A stretch of 64,000 nucleotides of DNA from an uncultured Coriobacteriaceae bacterium (GCA_944319885.1 CALUFC010000006.1:29246-93245); one strand, 5' to 3'. Positions 27,077 through 38,431 are shown, counted from the stretch's first letter. Notes: generated by a model not told the origin, from the sequence alone. Program-made: numbers and translations.

Positions 27077-28186
27077 CTAGAACAGATACGGTCGATACAG
27101 CAAACCGGAGCTGCAGCTGATGAACCACACCGCGATCAGCGCGTAGAACAGCGCTTGCGTGAAGCCGTTGAGAAACCGGGCGCCGCCGCGCTTCCACCAC
27201 AGCGACGTGCGATGGCGAATGTCGGCCGTGATGACGAGATAGGCTCCAAAGACGAACGGCACGAGACAGATGAGCGCCATGATGGAAAAGACACCCGATA
27301 ATGCCGCGAGTGCCAGAAACGGCGTCATGAAGCCCATGATATGAAATCCTTGCGCCGGCTTGCCCTCGAGGCGCTCGGCAGCCACCCGCGCGCGCCCCAC
27401 AAGATCGCCCGCGGCAGCGCCGTTGGTGCCCGCATGCCCCATGCCGCGCACGCGAACGGTATCCCCATCATGCGTGCCCGCGGGGAACTCGATCACAGCT
27501 TCGGACATAACCTGGCTGCGCCCCGAGCCGCCGCACGAGGGGCACGGGTCGGCGACGACCTTGCCGCTGCCCCCGCATTCGGGACACACCATCTGAAACA
27601 TGCCGCCCCCGAAGAGGAATGACATATCGACGCCGATGGCGCCGGTGCCGCCGCAGCTCGGACAGGTGTGGGCATGCTCGGAGGAAACCGAACCAGAACC
27701 CCCGCACCGCGTGCACGCCTCGTACCGACGATATTTGACGCCCTTGCGCGCACCCTCCTTAACCTGATCTGCCGTGAGCTCGACATCGACGATGATGTCG
27801 GAACCTTCCTCCGGGTTATACGCAGAGCTGCCCTGGCGCCCCTGACGGCGCGTCGACCACGCCCCGCCGAAGGGAAAGCCATCGAACGGCACACCGCCAT
27901 AGCCGCCCGCATACCCACCGCCGTACGGAGCGGTGCTCGGGCCGGACGCGCCCGCAAAGGGATTGCCCGAACGCATCGCATCGTAGCGTGCGCGCTTCTG
28001 CTCGTCGGAGAGCACCGCGTAGGCCTCGGAAACCTCTTTGAACTTCTCCTCGGCATCGGGCGCTTTGTTCACGTCGGGGTGCAGCTTTCGCGCTTTCTGC
28101 TGGAAGGCTTTTTGTATCTCTTTAGCGGTGGCGTCTTTGGATACGCCGAGAATGGCGTAGTAATCTTTCTCGTTCATCGTCGCCAT
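27077..28186 (-). CDS. Membrane-anchored J-domain protein
   Basis: 369 residues. J domain (about 8-72, HPD in LHPDVNKA), a Gly-rich segment, and a DnaJ-type zinc domain with four motifs ([32 protein letters not shown]). Only part of the first C-terminal beta domain remains (to about 275). From residue 286 the chain becomes hydrophobic: one long or two short helices at 286-323 and another at 341-364. The second substrate domain and dimerisation tail of DnaJ are missing. It lies 111 bp upstream of dnaJ with its own promoter. Inference: a co-chaperone that recruits DnaK to the membrane. Confidence 0.85.
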   Translation of the reverse strand: MATMNEKDYYAILGVSKDATAKEIQKAFQQKARKLHPDVNKAPDAEEKFKEVSEAYAVLSDEQKRARYDAMRSGNPFAGASGPSTAPYGGGYAGGYGGVPFDGFPFGGAWSTRRQGRQGSSAYNPEEGSDIIVDVELTADQVKEGARKGVKYRRYEACTRCGGSGSVSSEHAHTCPSCGGTGAIGVDMSFLFGGGMFQMVCPECGGSGKVVADPCPSCGGSGRSQVMSEAVIEFPAGTHDGDTVRVRGMGHAGTNGAAAGDLVGRARVAAERLEGKPAQGFHIMGFMTPFLALAALSGVFSIMALICLVPFVFGAYLVITADIRHRTSLWWKRGGARFLNGFTQALFYALIAVWFISCSSGLLYRPYLF

Positions 28187-28230
28187 AACGCGATGTTCCT
28201 CCCATGGAGTCTCAAAATCAGCCGTGGGCT

Positions 28231-28236
28231 ATTGTA
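28231..28236 (-). promoter_or_regulatory. Predicted -10 element of the membrane J-protein gene
   Basis: Minus-strand TACAAT within GGTACAATAGC, an 11-base string shared with the lepA promoter. About 44 bp before the start codon; no clear -35. Lies in the hemW/J-protein gap. Confidence 0.45.
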
Positions 28237-28287
28237 CCCAACGCACCGACGCGCACATCAATCTCGACTGATTCCCCAGATGATGCC

Positions 28288-29493
28288 TTACGATGGGTCG
28301 GCGAGACCCCAGAAGATCCCGTAGAGCTCGTTTCCGAGCAACCAGCCCCGCTCCGTAGGCGCCAGACATCGCGCGCCGCCGTCTTCGTCCACCCACCGCG
28401 CAAGCCCAAGATCACGCGACGCCCGCACCGCCTCGTCAACGGCATGCGAGCCGCATAGATGCGTGGCGTGCTCGAGATCGACTGCTGCGACGCCGCGCGA
28501 GAGACGCATGCCAAGCATGAGATCCTCTGCCACGGCTTCACGCTCCGTGAGGCACTCGAAATCAAACCGCTCGGCAGCATCGTCGCGCTGGACAAACCGC
28601 ACGCGCGCCGCATCGGGTTCGGCTTCAAGGCGTCCGGCGAGCCCGGGAAACAGACCCGCCAGGCGATCGGCGCAGGCGCGGTCAACCATACCGGCTGACG
28701 ACCGACCGATGCCGAGATACCCGCGCCCGGTCCAATAGGCCAGATTATGACGGCACGCATGCCCGGGCTGCGCATAGCTGGCGACCTCGTAGCGATGAAA
28801 TCCAGCGCAGACAAGCTGACGCTCGGATTCTTCCATGCAATCAGCCTGGAAGTCCTCGCTGGGAACGAGCGCGGGCTCACGTTCCGCGCGACGCGCGAGC
28901 GGCGTCCCCTCCTCGAGGGTGAGCGGATACACCGACACATGGCACGGCCGCTCCGCGATGAGTCGCTGCAGCGTTTCCCGCCAGCTTGCACGCGTCTGCC
29001 CGGGCAGTCCGCACATGAGATCGCACGACACGTCGAATCCCGCGTCCCGCGCACAGCGCAGCGCCTCGAGCGCCCGCGCACTGGTGTGCAGCCGTCCTAT
29101 CCCAACGAGCTCCGTATCGTCGAGGCTTTGGACACCCAGCGAGATCCGCGTCACGCCGGCGCACGCCAGCGCATCCGCCAACGAGCCATCGAATGATTCC
29201 GGATTCGCCTCGCAGGTAACCTCGACAGGATCGCACCACGAGCGCACACGTGCCACGATATCCGCAAGCGCCCATCCGAGCACCGTAGGCGTACCGCCCC
29301 CGATATACACCGTATCAACGAAACGAAGCGCGCCCGCGCAACCGAAGGCATCGATCCGGTCGATGAGCCGGGGGACGTAGTCAGCGAGCGCGCGCTCGAG
29401 CGCAGATCCGCGCAAGCCGCGCGAATCGAAATCACAGTACGCGCATTTTGCATGGCAGAAGGGAATATGCAGATAGAGCGCGCTTATCGACAT
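28288..29493 (-). CDS. hemW: Radical SAM heme chaperone HemW
   Basis: 401 residues. The radical SAM motif is C-x3-C-x2-C in HIPFCHAKCAYCDF, followed by IGGGTPT, and a C-terminal HemN domain. HemW inserts heme into target proteins and is often mis-annotated as coproporphyrinogen III oxidase (HemN). The position of the motif right at the N-terminus and the cysteine after tyrosine (YCDF) support HemW. The ATG at 29493 lies within the dusB 3' end (10-bp overlap). The lepA-hemW-dnaJ neighbourhood is typical of Gram-positive bacteria. Confidence 0.92.
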   Translation of the reverse strand: MSISALYLHIPFCHAKCAYCDFDSRGLRGSALERALADYVPRLIDRIDAFGCAGALRFVDTVYIGGGTPTVLGWALADIVARVRSWCDPVEVTCEANPESFDGSLADALACAGVTRISLGVQSLDDTELVGIGRLHTSARALEALRCARDAGFDVSCDLMCGLPGQTRASWRETLQRLIAERPCHVSVYPLTLEEGTPLARRAEREPALVPSEDFQADCMEESERQLVCAGFHRYEVASYAQPGHACRHNLAYWTGRGYLGIGRSSAGMVDRACADRLAGLFPGLAGRLEAEPDAARVRFVQRDDAAERFDFECLTEREAVAEDLMLGMRLSRGVAAVDLEHATHLCGSHAVDEAVRASRDLGLARWVDEDGGARCLAPTERGWLLGNELYGIFWGLADPS

Positions 29494-30470
29494 GTCGAGA
29501 CATCCGCCTCGATCTCATCGATGAGAGCCATGAACTCCTCGTACGTGCTGCAGCGCACCACACTTCCACGCCATGCAGCGGCATGCGGCATCCCTTTGAG
29601 ATACCACGTGGCGTAGGTGCGAGCGCGCGACATGAGCGGCAGGTAGCGATGCGTGAGACCCAAATGTTCGCGCAGGGCACCAAGGCGCTCGGCATAGCTT
29701 CTCACGACCGGCGGCATGCCTTCGCACGCGAGCGCACGGGCATCGTCGAAGATCCACGGATTGCCGTAGGTGCCGCGCGCGATGAAGACGCCCGAGGCGG
29801 CGGTCTCATCAAGCATGCGAACCGCATCGGCCGCGGAGAACACGTCGCCCGAACCGATCACCGGGATATCCACCGCATGCGCAACGTCGTCGATAATCGA
29901 CCAGTCCGCCTGCCCGGTATAGAGCTGCTTGGCGCTCCTGCCATGAACCGCCACGGCCGCAGCCCCCTGGGCCTCGAGACGGCGCGCGAAATCAGGCGCG
30001 GTGCGCTCGCCCGTCGTGAACGACGTGCGCATCTTCACCGTCACGGGAACCCGCGCCTCGCCCACACAGGCGCGCACGATCTGCTCGGCGCGTTCCGGCG
30101 CTTCCATGAGGGCGCAGCCCTCGCCTTTCGTGATGACCTTGCGGGCGGGGCACGCCATATTGATATCGATGAGCGTGAGCCGATCACCCACCCGCTCCTG
30201 CACCGCCGCAACGGCGGCGGCAAATTGCTCGGGTTTGGAGCCGAAGAGCTGCACGCATATCTGCGGCTCCTCGTCTTCGGGCAGCACGAGACGCCATGTC
30301 TTGTTGCTCGCATAGGCAAGTCCCGCGACGCTCACCATCTCAGAATAGGCCAAGCGAGCGCCGCGCCGACGGCACATGATGCGATACGCGGCGTCGGTGA
30401 CGCCCGCCATGGGAGCGAGCAAGAACGGCTGCTCAGCGAGCAATCCGCGGATCGTATCGGCAAAGTCCAT
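29484..30470 (-). CDS. dusB: tRNA-dihydrouridine synthase
   Basis: 328 residues. FMN-dependent TIM barrel: LAPMAGVTDAAYR at the N-terminus, INMACPARKV with the catalytic cysteine, VKMRTSF, VHGR and SGDVFS. Reduces uridines in the tRNA D-loop. The ATG at 30470 is used (GAGG five bases upstream); an in-frame GTG two codons earlier is possible. The subtype (DusB) is assigned by general resemblance and is less certain than the family. Confidence 0.9.
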   Translation of the reverse strand: MDFADTIRGLLAEQPFLLAPMAGVTDAAYRIMCRRRGARLAYSEMVSVAGLAYASNKTWRLVLPEDEEPQICVQLFGSKPEQFAAAVAAVQERVGDRLTLIDINMACPARKVITKGEGCALMEAPERAEQIVRACVGEARVPVTVKMRTSFTTGERTAPDFARRLEAQGAAAVAVHGRSAKQLYTGQADWSIIDDVAHAVDIPVIGSGDVFSAADAVRMLDETAASGVFIARGTYGNPWIFDDARALACEGMPPVVRSYAERLGALREHLGLTHRYLPLMSRARTYATWYLKGMPHAAAWRGSVVRCSTYEEFMALIDEIEADVSTCR

Positions 30471-30517
30471 GAACACCTCGTATCGAATGCCTGGGACGGA
30501 TCGGGAACGCGCCGTCG

Positions 30518-32326
<1,809 letters not shown>

Positions 32327-32333
32327 GGGCGCT

Positions 32334-32339
32334 ATTGTA
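32334..32339 (-). promoter_or_regulatory. Predicted -10 element of lepA
   Basis: Minus-strand TACAAT within GGTACAATAGC, 7 bases before the lepA ATG, so the predicted transcription start falls at or next to the start codon. No good -35 is seen; the rpsT terminator stem occupies that place. Confidence 0.5.
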
Positions 32340-32352
32340 CCGGATTCAAACG

Positions 32353-32376
32353 AAAAGAGCCCGCATAAGCGGGCTC
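32353..32376 (-). terminator. Intrinsic terminator after rpsT
   Basis: Eight-bp stem GAGCCCGC/GCGGGCTC (32357-32364 with 32369-32376), loop of 4, followed by TTTTC on the minus strand. It lies 26 bp after the rpsT stop and directly upstream of the lepA promoter. Confidence 0.88.
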
Positions 32377-32401
32377 TCAAACAACACGTATTCGATCGTG
32401 C

Positions 32402-32668
32402 TTAGGCGTTCATGCCATTGACCAGATGAGCCACGCCGGACTTGCGGTTCGAAGCCTGATTCTTATGGATGATGCCCTTGGAAGCAGCCTGATCGAGGCG
32501 CTTGTAAGCACGGCTGGCAGCAGCCTGAGCAGCCTCGACGTTGCCCTCCTCGACAGCCTCGTGCACGCGACGAACGAGCGTCTTGAGCTCAGAGCGGACA
32601 GCGCGATTGCGGACGCGAGCCTTCTCGCTGGTGCGGATGCGTTTCTTCTGCGACTTGATGTTTGCCAC
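32402..32668 (-). CDS. rpsT: 30S ribosomal protein S20
   Basis: 88 residues of usual size. Begins (GTG) [18 protein letters not shown] and contains [11 protein letters not shown] near the end, both typical of S20, a primary 16S rRNA binder. AAAGGA lies nine bases before the GTG at 32668. Flanked by its own promoter and terminator. Confidence 0.96.
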   Translation of the reverse strand: MANIKSQKKRIRTSEKARVRNRAVRSELKTLVRRVHEAVEEGNVEAAQAAASRAYKRLDQAASKGIIHKNQASNRKSGVAHLVNGMNA

Positions 32669-32739
32669 TTGCGGTGTTCCTTTCATAAGATAGCTATCAA
32701 CTATCCGGCCTCTGAGACACGGTGAGGTCACGATTGCCT

Positions 32740-32748
32740 AGTGTAGCA
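32740..32748 (-). promoter_or_regulatory. Predicted rpsT promoter (extended -10)
   Basis: Minus-strand TGC followed by TACACT (TACACT at 32740-32745), an extended -10 about 72 bp upstream of rpsT. The -35 region is weak. Confidence 0.45.
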
Positions 32749-32787
32749 CGTTGCCTGCAACAGATAAAGTGCAGATGATGTGAAGAA

Positions 32788-33768
32788 TTACCTGGTTTGC
32801 ATGGTGCGTGACCCACCGGCGATCTGGGCGATCCACACCGTGAGGGCGTTCTGAGAATCGCGCGATCCCTTGAGGGCCTGTTCGACCTCTACCGCGCTCC
32901 TCAGCGCTTCCTCGAGCTCCTCAGCAGAAAACCGCCGCGCCCAGGTAAGATGGTTGCGCACTTGCCATTGCTGCATGCCGAGATGCGCGGCGAGCTCGCG
33001 CCCTCTCCCACGTGCATCGAGGGCCTTTGCACACATGAGCTCCCGCACACGGGTGAGCAGCAGCGCATAGATGCGCACCTCGCTGCGCGCGGGCTGCAGG
33101 CGCAGCAACTCGAGCGCACGCGGCAGGTCGCGGGCGCTGACCGCATTCAGCAGATCCCACGGCTTCACCTCGGCCGTGCGCACGACATGACGCTCGACAT
33201 CTGCCTTGTGGATGGTATCCGCAGCGACCATGCTCGCAAGCTTCTTGAGCTCGTTATCGAGCATCCGGGTGCCCTCGCCCGCGCGCGAGATAAGCTCCTC
33301 GGCGGCGTCAAGCGTGATAGCTCGCCCATATCTGCGCGCCATCCCCTGCACGAGCACGGGCAGGTCGCGGCGCTTCTTAGCAGAGCAGTCGATTACGGCC
33401 TTCGCCCCGAGGCTCGCGACGGCCTTGTAGAGCTTCGTGCTCTTTGCGAGCGTCGTCGCCGTGAGCAACGCCACCGTGGCGGGAGCAGGGTTTGCAAGAT
33501 ACGCTACGAGCGCGGTGCGCACCGGCTCGGGCAACCGATCGCATCCGTCGAGGATGACGAGCCGAAAGTCCGCTCCCATGGGAAAGGTGTTGAGCGACGA
33601 GACGAGCGCATCGACATCCTGGTCGCGCGTCATGTCGCGCACGTCGAGGTTGAAATCCGCCATACCCGACGCCTCAAGGCGTTTGATCAAGCGGTCGCGC
33701 GCAGCATCGCGCTTCACCTCATCGGCGCCGACCGCAAGATATGCAGGAAGCAAGGCACCCTGCGCCAC
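32788..33768 (-). CDS. holA: DNA polymerase III delta subunit
   Basis: 326 residues, the usual size of HolA, the clamp-loader subunit that opens the beta clamp. Similarity is seen across the chain: DFRLVILDGCDRLPEPVRTALVAY in the AAA-like N-domain, then VKPWDLLNAVSARD and the helical C-terminal collar region. GTG start at 33768 with GGGAGG five bases upstream. The comEA-comEC-holA-rpsT order is a classic Gram-positive arrangement and supports the call. Confidence 0.9.
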   Translation of the reverse strand: MAQGALLPAYLAVGADEVKRDAARDRLIKRLEASGMADFNLDVRDMTRDQDVDALVSSLNTFPMGADFRLVILDGCDRLPEPVRTALVAYLANPAPATVALLTATTLAKSTKLYKAVASLGAKAVIDCSAKKRRDLPVLVQGMARRYGRAITLDAAEELISRAGEGTRMLDNELKKLASMVAADTIHKADVERHVVRTAEVKPWDLLNAVSARDLPRALELLRLQPARSEVRIYALLLTRVRELMCAKALDARGRGRELAAHLGMQQWQVRNHLTWARRFSAEELEEALRSAVEVEQALKGSRDSQNALTVWIAQIAGGSRTMQTR

Positions 33769-33802
33769 AGCAACCTCCCCATAGCTCAGACAGTAATCTG
33801 CT

Positions 33803-36118
33803 TCATTCTAACGTTCCACGATGCTGTGTCGACACCCCAACGCCCCGCGGGGCAGCACGCAGCGTGATGTCGCCGCATGCGATCGTGCACATGAAGCGCG
33901 CCCCGGATCGCTGGACCGCCTCGATGCATGCTGGATCGGGGTGCCCGTAGTTATTGCCCTCCCCCGCGCTCGCAATGGCGACTGCAGGGTCAAGCACCTT
34001 GAGCACCTCATCATCGACCGATGCGGCAGAACCATGGTGGCCGAGCTTCAGCACCTCGATGCGCCCCACGTCGTCAGCGAACAGCGCAGCCTCGGGAGCT
34101 TCGGCGTCGCCGGTGAGCAGCATATCGAATGATCCTGCAGCACCACTGCAATGCGCTTCGAGCACGAGCGAATCGGCGTTCTCGGTACCCACGACCTCAT
34201 CGCGCGGCCAGATGGCGACAAGCTCGATCGAACCGACCTTGAAGGTATCGCCGCGGGCGAGCTCTGCGGTCGACGCGATGTCGAGCTCCCGGACCTCGTC
34301 GGGCATCGCATCGAGCGCGCCCGCGGCGACAACCAGCTGCCGAACCGGGATGGTCTCGCAGATACGTGCAAGGCCGCCCCAATGGTCGCGATCCCAATGC
34401 GTAACGATCACCGCATCGAGGCTCAGGACGTTGTTGCGCGCCAGGGCGCTCACCACGGCATTGTCGACGCCCGCGTCGACGAGCACGCATCGCGATCCGC
34501 TTCTCACGAGGATCGCATCGCCTTGCCCCACATCGAGCACCGTGATCGACGTGGGCGCAAACCACGTCCACCGAATAACATGGCCGCCGGCGAGCACCGC
34601 GAGCAGAACGGCTGCCACCATGATCGAGCGTGGCGGTGGCGGACGCCAGATACGGTAGACCACCGCTGCCGCAGCAAGCGCAATGAGCGCAAGCGGTGCC
34701 CACAGGCTCGTGCCGTCAACGGCAACGGAAGCAAACGGAAGACCTGCGAGCACCTCAACGGTGAACAGGCACAGCTGGGCATATGCGCCCAGTGCCGTCA
34801 TGCATACGGGCCCCAGCAAAGGAACGAGCGCCATACCGGCGCCTACCACGCCCACGACCAACAGACCGGTCATCAGCGGACCCAGCAAGAGATTGGCCAC
34901 GGGCGCAACAAGTGAGAACTCGCCGAATATCGGAACCGTGATGGGAAGCGTGGCCCATTGCGCGCACAGGGTAAGCGCAAGCGCTTGCGCGATCGCCGCA
35001 GGCACCCGCAGCGACTGGAGGACATACTCGATATAGGAGCTGAACAGCAGGATAAAGCAGACGCTTGCCGCCGAAAGTTGGAAGCCGAGATCATACACCA
35101 CGCCCGCATCAAGCATGATGAGGACGACGACGGTGATCGCAAGTGCCGACAAAGCATGCGACCTTCTTCCAAGCAAGTCCACACCCGTTGCGATGCACAC
35201 CATGATGAGGGATCTCAGCGCCGAGGCGGAGCCGCCGGTTAGTATCGCATAGCATCCCATGGCAGCAGCCAGCACGAGGCATCGCGCCACACGGGGCAAC
35301 CGCATGACATCGAGCAGGCGTGCCAAGAGCGCCGATACCAAAGCAAGATGGCTGCCCGAAACGGCAACAAGATGGCTGGTACCGGTAGCGGCGAACAGGT
35401 CTGCAAAACGCCCAGCGTTGAGCTCGGTTGTCCTTCCCAGCGCGATGCCTGCAACAAGCGCCCGCGCATCGCTTGCCGCAGGATCAATAACGTCAAGTAT
35501 GTGCGAACGGACGGTCGTGAGCGGATCGGAACTGGGCTCGCGCGACGTCACGCGCACCACGGAAACCTCTGCGACGCATCCTTTCATGAACAGCGATCGC
35601 GCCCATGCATCGTCTGGCGCCAGCTCCTTCGTTCGCCCTATCACACGATAGCGGTAGCCAGGTTCAAGCGCCGTATCTGACGTAAGCTGCACCAGCGCCA
35701 CCTCACAGCCCGCATCGTCGCGCACCACGGCCGTGGTCCGAGCACCAAATGACGACAGCGAGGGATCACCTTGTGGCTGCACCGTATAGGAGCTCACCGG
35801 GTGCTCGAACAATGCTGCCGTCTGGGTTGCCCGCACCCCGAGCGCCGCCATCGCCGCAGAGGCGCCGAGCACACACCCTATCGCAATCGCGAAGACCGCG
35901 CGACTCCACGTCGTCGTCCCCGCCGCGCGGCGCACGGCAACGCCAATCACCCCAACAACCGCACACCCCGCAAGACACGGATACGGCATCGCCGGGCGCA
36001 TGCGCCACCCAAGCTCAAGCACCGTTATCGCCGTGGCTACCATGCCCACCGCGCACCACGCGCTCTGCGGCACCAGCGGACGCGGGGGAAACTCGCATGC
36101 GACGCGCCGTTTTCTCAT
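33803..36118 (-). CDS. comEC: DNA internalisation channel protein ComEC/Rec2
   Basis: 771 residues. An N-terminal membrane/DUF4131 region is followed by a competence domain with many membrane helices (about 230-520; ALVAGIALGRTTELN and VSGSHLALV are typical). A C-terminal metallo-beta-lactamase domain follows, with LDVGQGDAIL, THWDRDHWGG and GHHGSAAS. It forms the inner-membrane channel for single-stranded DNA during natural transformation. The ATG overlaps the comEA stop by 4 bp (ATGA). The metal-binding residues of the lactamase-like domain are largely present, so it could be catalytic. Confidence 0.94.
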   Translation of the reverse strand: MRKRRVACEFPPRPLVPQSAWCAVGMVATAITVLELGWRMRPAMPYPCLAGCAVVGVIGVAVRRAAGTTTWSRAVFAIAIGCVLGASAAMAALGVRATQTAALFEHPVSSYTVQPQGDPSLSSFGARTTAVVRDDAGCEVALVQLTSDTALEPGYRYRVIGRTKELAPDDAWARSLFMKGCVAEVSVVRVTSREPSSDPLTTVRSHILDVIDPAASDARALVAGIALGRTTELNAGRFADLFAATGTSHLVAVSGSHLALVSALLARLLDVMRLPRVARCLVLAAAMGCYAILTGGSASALRSLIMVCIATGVDLLGRRSHALSALAITVVVLIMLDAGVVYDLGFQLSAASVCFILLFSSYIEYVLQSLRVPAAIAQALALTLCAQWATLPITVPIFGEFSLVAPVANLLLGPLMTGLLVVGVVGAGMALVPLLGPVCMTALGAYAQLCLFTVEVLAGLPFASVAVDGTSLWAPLALIALAAAAVVYRIWRPPPPRSIMVAAVLLAVLAGGHVIRWTWFAPTSITVLDVGQGDAILVRSGSRCVLVDAGVDNAVVSALARNNVLSLDAVIVTHWDRDHWGGLARICETIPVRQLVVAAGALDAMPDEVRELDIASTAELARGDTFKVGSIELVAIWPRDEVVGTENADSLVLEAHCSGAAGSFDMLLTGDAEAPEAALFADDVGRIEVLKLGHHGSAASVDDEVLKVLDPAVAIASAGEGNNYGHPDPACIEAVQRSGARFMCTIACGDITLRAAPRGVGVSTQHRGTLE

Positions 36119-36795
36119 ATGCAGATCGCGTCTTTGAGCTTCTCGAACTTCTTCTCGCCGATACCCGAGACCCGCATGATGTCCGCAACCGACGTGAAGG
36201 GTCCGCCCTGCTCTCGCTCATCGATGATGGCCTGCGCCGTCGACGGACCGACGCCCGGCAGCTCATCAAGCTCATCAGCGCCCGCGGTATTGATATTCAC
36301 CGGCGCGTCTGCCGAGGTCCCAGATGCCGCCTCGCCCCCTTCGACAGGCGCGGCCGGCGCTTCGCCAACACAGGGGATATGAACCTTCTCGCCATCGGCC
36401 AGCTTTGCCGCGCGATTCACCGATGAAAGGTCGGCATCCGCCGTCAGGCCTCCTGACGCCTCGATGGCATCGATCACGCGCGCATCGGCTGCAAGCTCGA
36501 CCACACCGGGAGTCGTCACCGCGCCCGTAACATCCACCGTGATCGATTCCTGCAAAGCCGATGCGGAGGGTTCAGATAGCTCTTCTGGATCTTGCTCACC
36601 GTCGGCAGGCTGAATCTCACCAAGCTCAACGGTTTCGTCATGCGCCTCGATGATCAAGGGCTCCTGGCGGGCAAACGACGCCCCGAGAACCACCACGACA
36701 AGCAGCAGCACCGCCCCCGCAACCGATGCAGCGGGGTGGGCGCCCACGATTTGAGCGATACGCCCTTGCTGCACATCAGAATCAAGTTGCGCCAT
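36115..36795 (-). CDS. comEA: Competence DNA receptor ComEA
   Basis: 226 residues. A short cytoplasmic tail is followed by one membrane helix (about 23-44) and a Glu-rich spacer. An SLBB domain (ITVDVTGAVTTPGVVEL) and a C-terminal helix-hairpin-helix pair (VNINTAGADELDELPGVG, IMRVSGIGEKKFEKLK) follow. It binds incoming double-stranded DNA outside the membrane. The ATG at 36795 is preferred over an in-frame TTG two codons earlier. Its ribosome binding site lies inside a 12-bp stem-loop. Confidence 0.94.
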   Translation of the reverse strand: MAQLDSDVQQGRIAQIVGAHPAASVAGAVLLLVVVVLGASFARQEPLIIEAHDETVELGEIQPADGEQDPEELSEPSASALQESITVDVTGAVTTPGVVELAADARVIDAIEASGGLTADADLSSVNRAAKLADGEKVHIPCVGEAPAAPVEGGEAASGTSADAPVNINTAGADELDELPGVGPSTAQAIIDEREQGGPFTSVADIMRVSGIGEKKFEKLKDAICI

Positions 36796-36800
36796 ATGCA

Positions 36801-36843
36801 ATCACCCCTTGTCAGCATCGTCTCATGCAGCACAAGGGGTGAT
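36801..36843 (-). promoter_or_regulatory. Stem-loop covering the comEA ribosome binding site
   Basis: A perfect 12-bp inverted repeat (36801-36812 with 36832-36843) encloses a 19-base loop that itself can form a GCAT/ATGC stem. In the mRNA the 3' arm ACAAGGGGTGAT contains the AAGGGGTGA Shine-Dalgarno sequence of comEA, six bases before its ATG. No T-run follows, so it is not a terminator. It could be an RNA switch for comEA-comEC translation or a protein operator. Confidence 0.7.
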
Positions 36844-36894
36844 CGCATCAAATCAAAAAACTGAAACGCGGTCTCACAGATATCTAACAGCCGG

Positions 36895-38148
36895 TTAACA
36901 ACGCACCGTTTCGTGCGGGTTCGCAGCGGCGAGCGTGTCATAATGGCGCTCGCGCCAGCAACGCGGAGGGCGATACGACGCGCTCTCGAAATCTCGATAC
37001 TCGACCGCCTGGACAAGCTCATCGATCATCGCCTCATGATCGAAGGCATCCCACGCCTCATGAACATCATCGAGCTTGGCATGGGTCTCGGGGCGACGGG
37101 GCATGAACAGCGTACAGCAATCCGGTGCATCCTGGCACGAGATGTCATACGTTCCGATGCGTTGCGCGCGCTCGATGATCTCGATCTTGTCGGAACCGAT
37201 GAGCGGTCGGAACACGGGAATATCGACGACCTCGTTGACCGCCATGATGTTCTCAAGCGTTTGCGAGGCAACTTGACCGAGCGATTCGCCGGTTACGATC
37301 GCCTTCGCACCCTCGATGCGGGCGATGCGCTCCGCCACCGCATACATGATGCGGCGGTACATAATGACCCGCAGCGCACTGGGGCATGCAAGCGAGATCT
37401 GGCGCTGGGCGTCGCCAAAGGGGACAACGTAGAGTCGTCCGATCTGAATGGCTGGCGCAAGCTGTTCGATAATATCCTGGCACAGATACTCGCTTGTATC
37501 CGATGTCTGGGGACGACCGGAGAAGTGCACCGGAACGCAAACCGCGCCGCGGCGGGCGTGCTGCCAGGTTGCGACCGGAGAATCGATACCCGACGAAAGC
37601 AGCGTGACGACCTTGCCCGCGCTCCCCACGGGAAGCCCGCCGACGCCCCGCACCGAGCGCGCATACACGTAGACGCTCCCCTGAACCACGTGCACGTACA
37701 CGGTAACGTCGGGGTCGTGCATGCGCACGATCTTATCGGGGAACGCCTCGCACAGTACCTCCCCTACCTGACGATTCAGATCAAGCGAAGAGAGCTCGTA
37801 ATCGGTATTCGAACGACGAGCGTGCACCTTGAATGTCGAGAACTGGCCCGCCTCGCCGAGGGCACGGACAGCCGCATCGCAGTACTCGTGAGGATCGCGA
37901 TTGGTGTGGTAGGCAAGAGACACACGTGCCACACCGGGCACGCGCTGCAGCACCTCGAGCGCCCGCTCCGCCTCACCGGGAACAGAAAACGAAATAAGGA
38001 TATGTCCCGAGATACGGACGCACGCCGCAACGGAAAAGGCGGCAAGCGCCGCCTTACAAGCATCCATGAGTATGCGCTCGAAGCGAGATCTGTTGCGCCC
38101 CTTGAGGCCCACCTCGTGGTAGTGGACCAGACAGACTCTGCTCGCCAT
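36895..38148 (-). CDS. thiI: tRNA 4-thiouridine synthase ThiI
   Basis: 417 residues. N-terminal ferredoxin-like and THUMP domains are followed by a PP-loop ATPase with SSGIDSPVA. The adenylylating enzyme makes s4U8 in tRNA and may supply sulfur for thiamine. The C-terminal rhodanese domain of E. coli ThiI (482 residues) is absent, as in Bacillus, so a partner sulfurtransferase is needed. Starts one base after the rpoZ stop. Confidence 0.94.
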   Translation of the reverse strand: MASRVCLVHYHEVGLKGRNRSRFERILMDACKAALAAFSVAACVRISGHILISFSVPGEAERALEVLQRVPGVARVSLAYHTNRDPHEYCDAAVRALGEAGQFSTFKVHARRSNTDYELSSLDLNRQVGEVLCEAFPDKIVRMHDPDVTVYVHVVQGSVYVYARSVRGVGGLPVGSAGKVVTLLSSGIDSPVATWQHARRGAVCVPVHFSGRPQTSDTSEYLCQDIIEQLAPAIQIGRLYVVPFGDAQRQISLACPSALRVIMYRRIMYAVAERIARIEGAKAIVTGESLGQVASQTLENIMAVNEVVDIPVFRPLIGSDKIEIIERAQRIGTYDISCQDAPDCCTLFMPRRPETHAKLDDVHEAWDAFDHEAMIDELVQAVEYRDFESASYRPPRCWRERHYDTLAAANPHETVRC

Positions 38149-38149
38149 G

Positions 38150-38431
38150 CTAGAGCTCAGCTACCTTGTGCCCCAATGCGGTTTCAAACCGATCGTGGTC
38201 ATAGGAGATATCGCCGTCGACGATCTCCTCCATGGCCATGGAGATGCTGTCCTTGCCCGACAACGCGATCGTGATGTCATCGACATCCTGAACAGCGAGC
38301 ACGCGGCTGTGCTGGCCGCGAAGCATGCTGTTGATATCGCAGGCGCGCTTCGAAGCGAGCGCGGCAAGCAGGAACCGGTTGTTATCGGTCTTCTTGAGAA
38401 GGTCGTCGATAGGCGGCTTGACTACAGACAT
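38150..38431 (-). CDS. rpoZ: RNA polymerase omega subunit
   Basis: 93 residues. The core PPIDDLLKKTDNNRFLLAALASKRA matches omega, with the invariant basic segment SKRA. It stabilises the beta-prime subunit. Lies between gmk (3 bp) and thiI (1 bp) in the usual gmk-rpoZ order. A GAGGC sits close to the ATG and AAAGGA a little farther upstream. Confidence 0.92.
   Translation of the reverse strand: MSVVKPPIDDLLKKTDNNRFLLAALASKRACDINSMLRGQHSRVLAVQDVDDITIALSGKDSISMAMEEIVDGDISYDHDRFETALGHKVAEL

Noticed and set aside
28218..29081. Second minus-strand frame inside hemW
   Set aside because: Arg/Ser/Pro-rich alternative frame of hemW, with no motif; hemW has the radical SAM cysteines.
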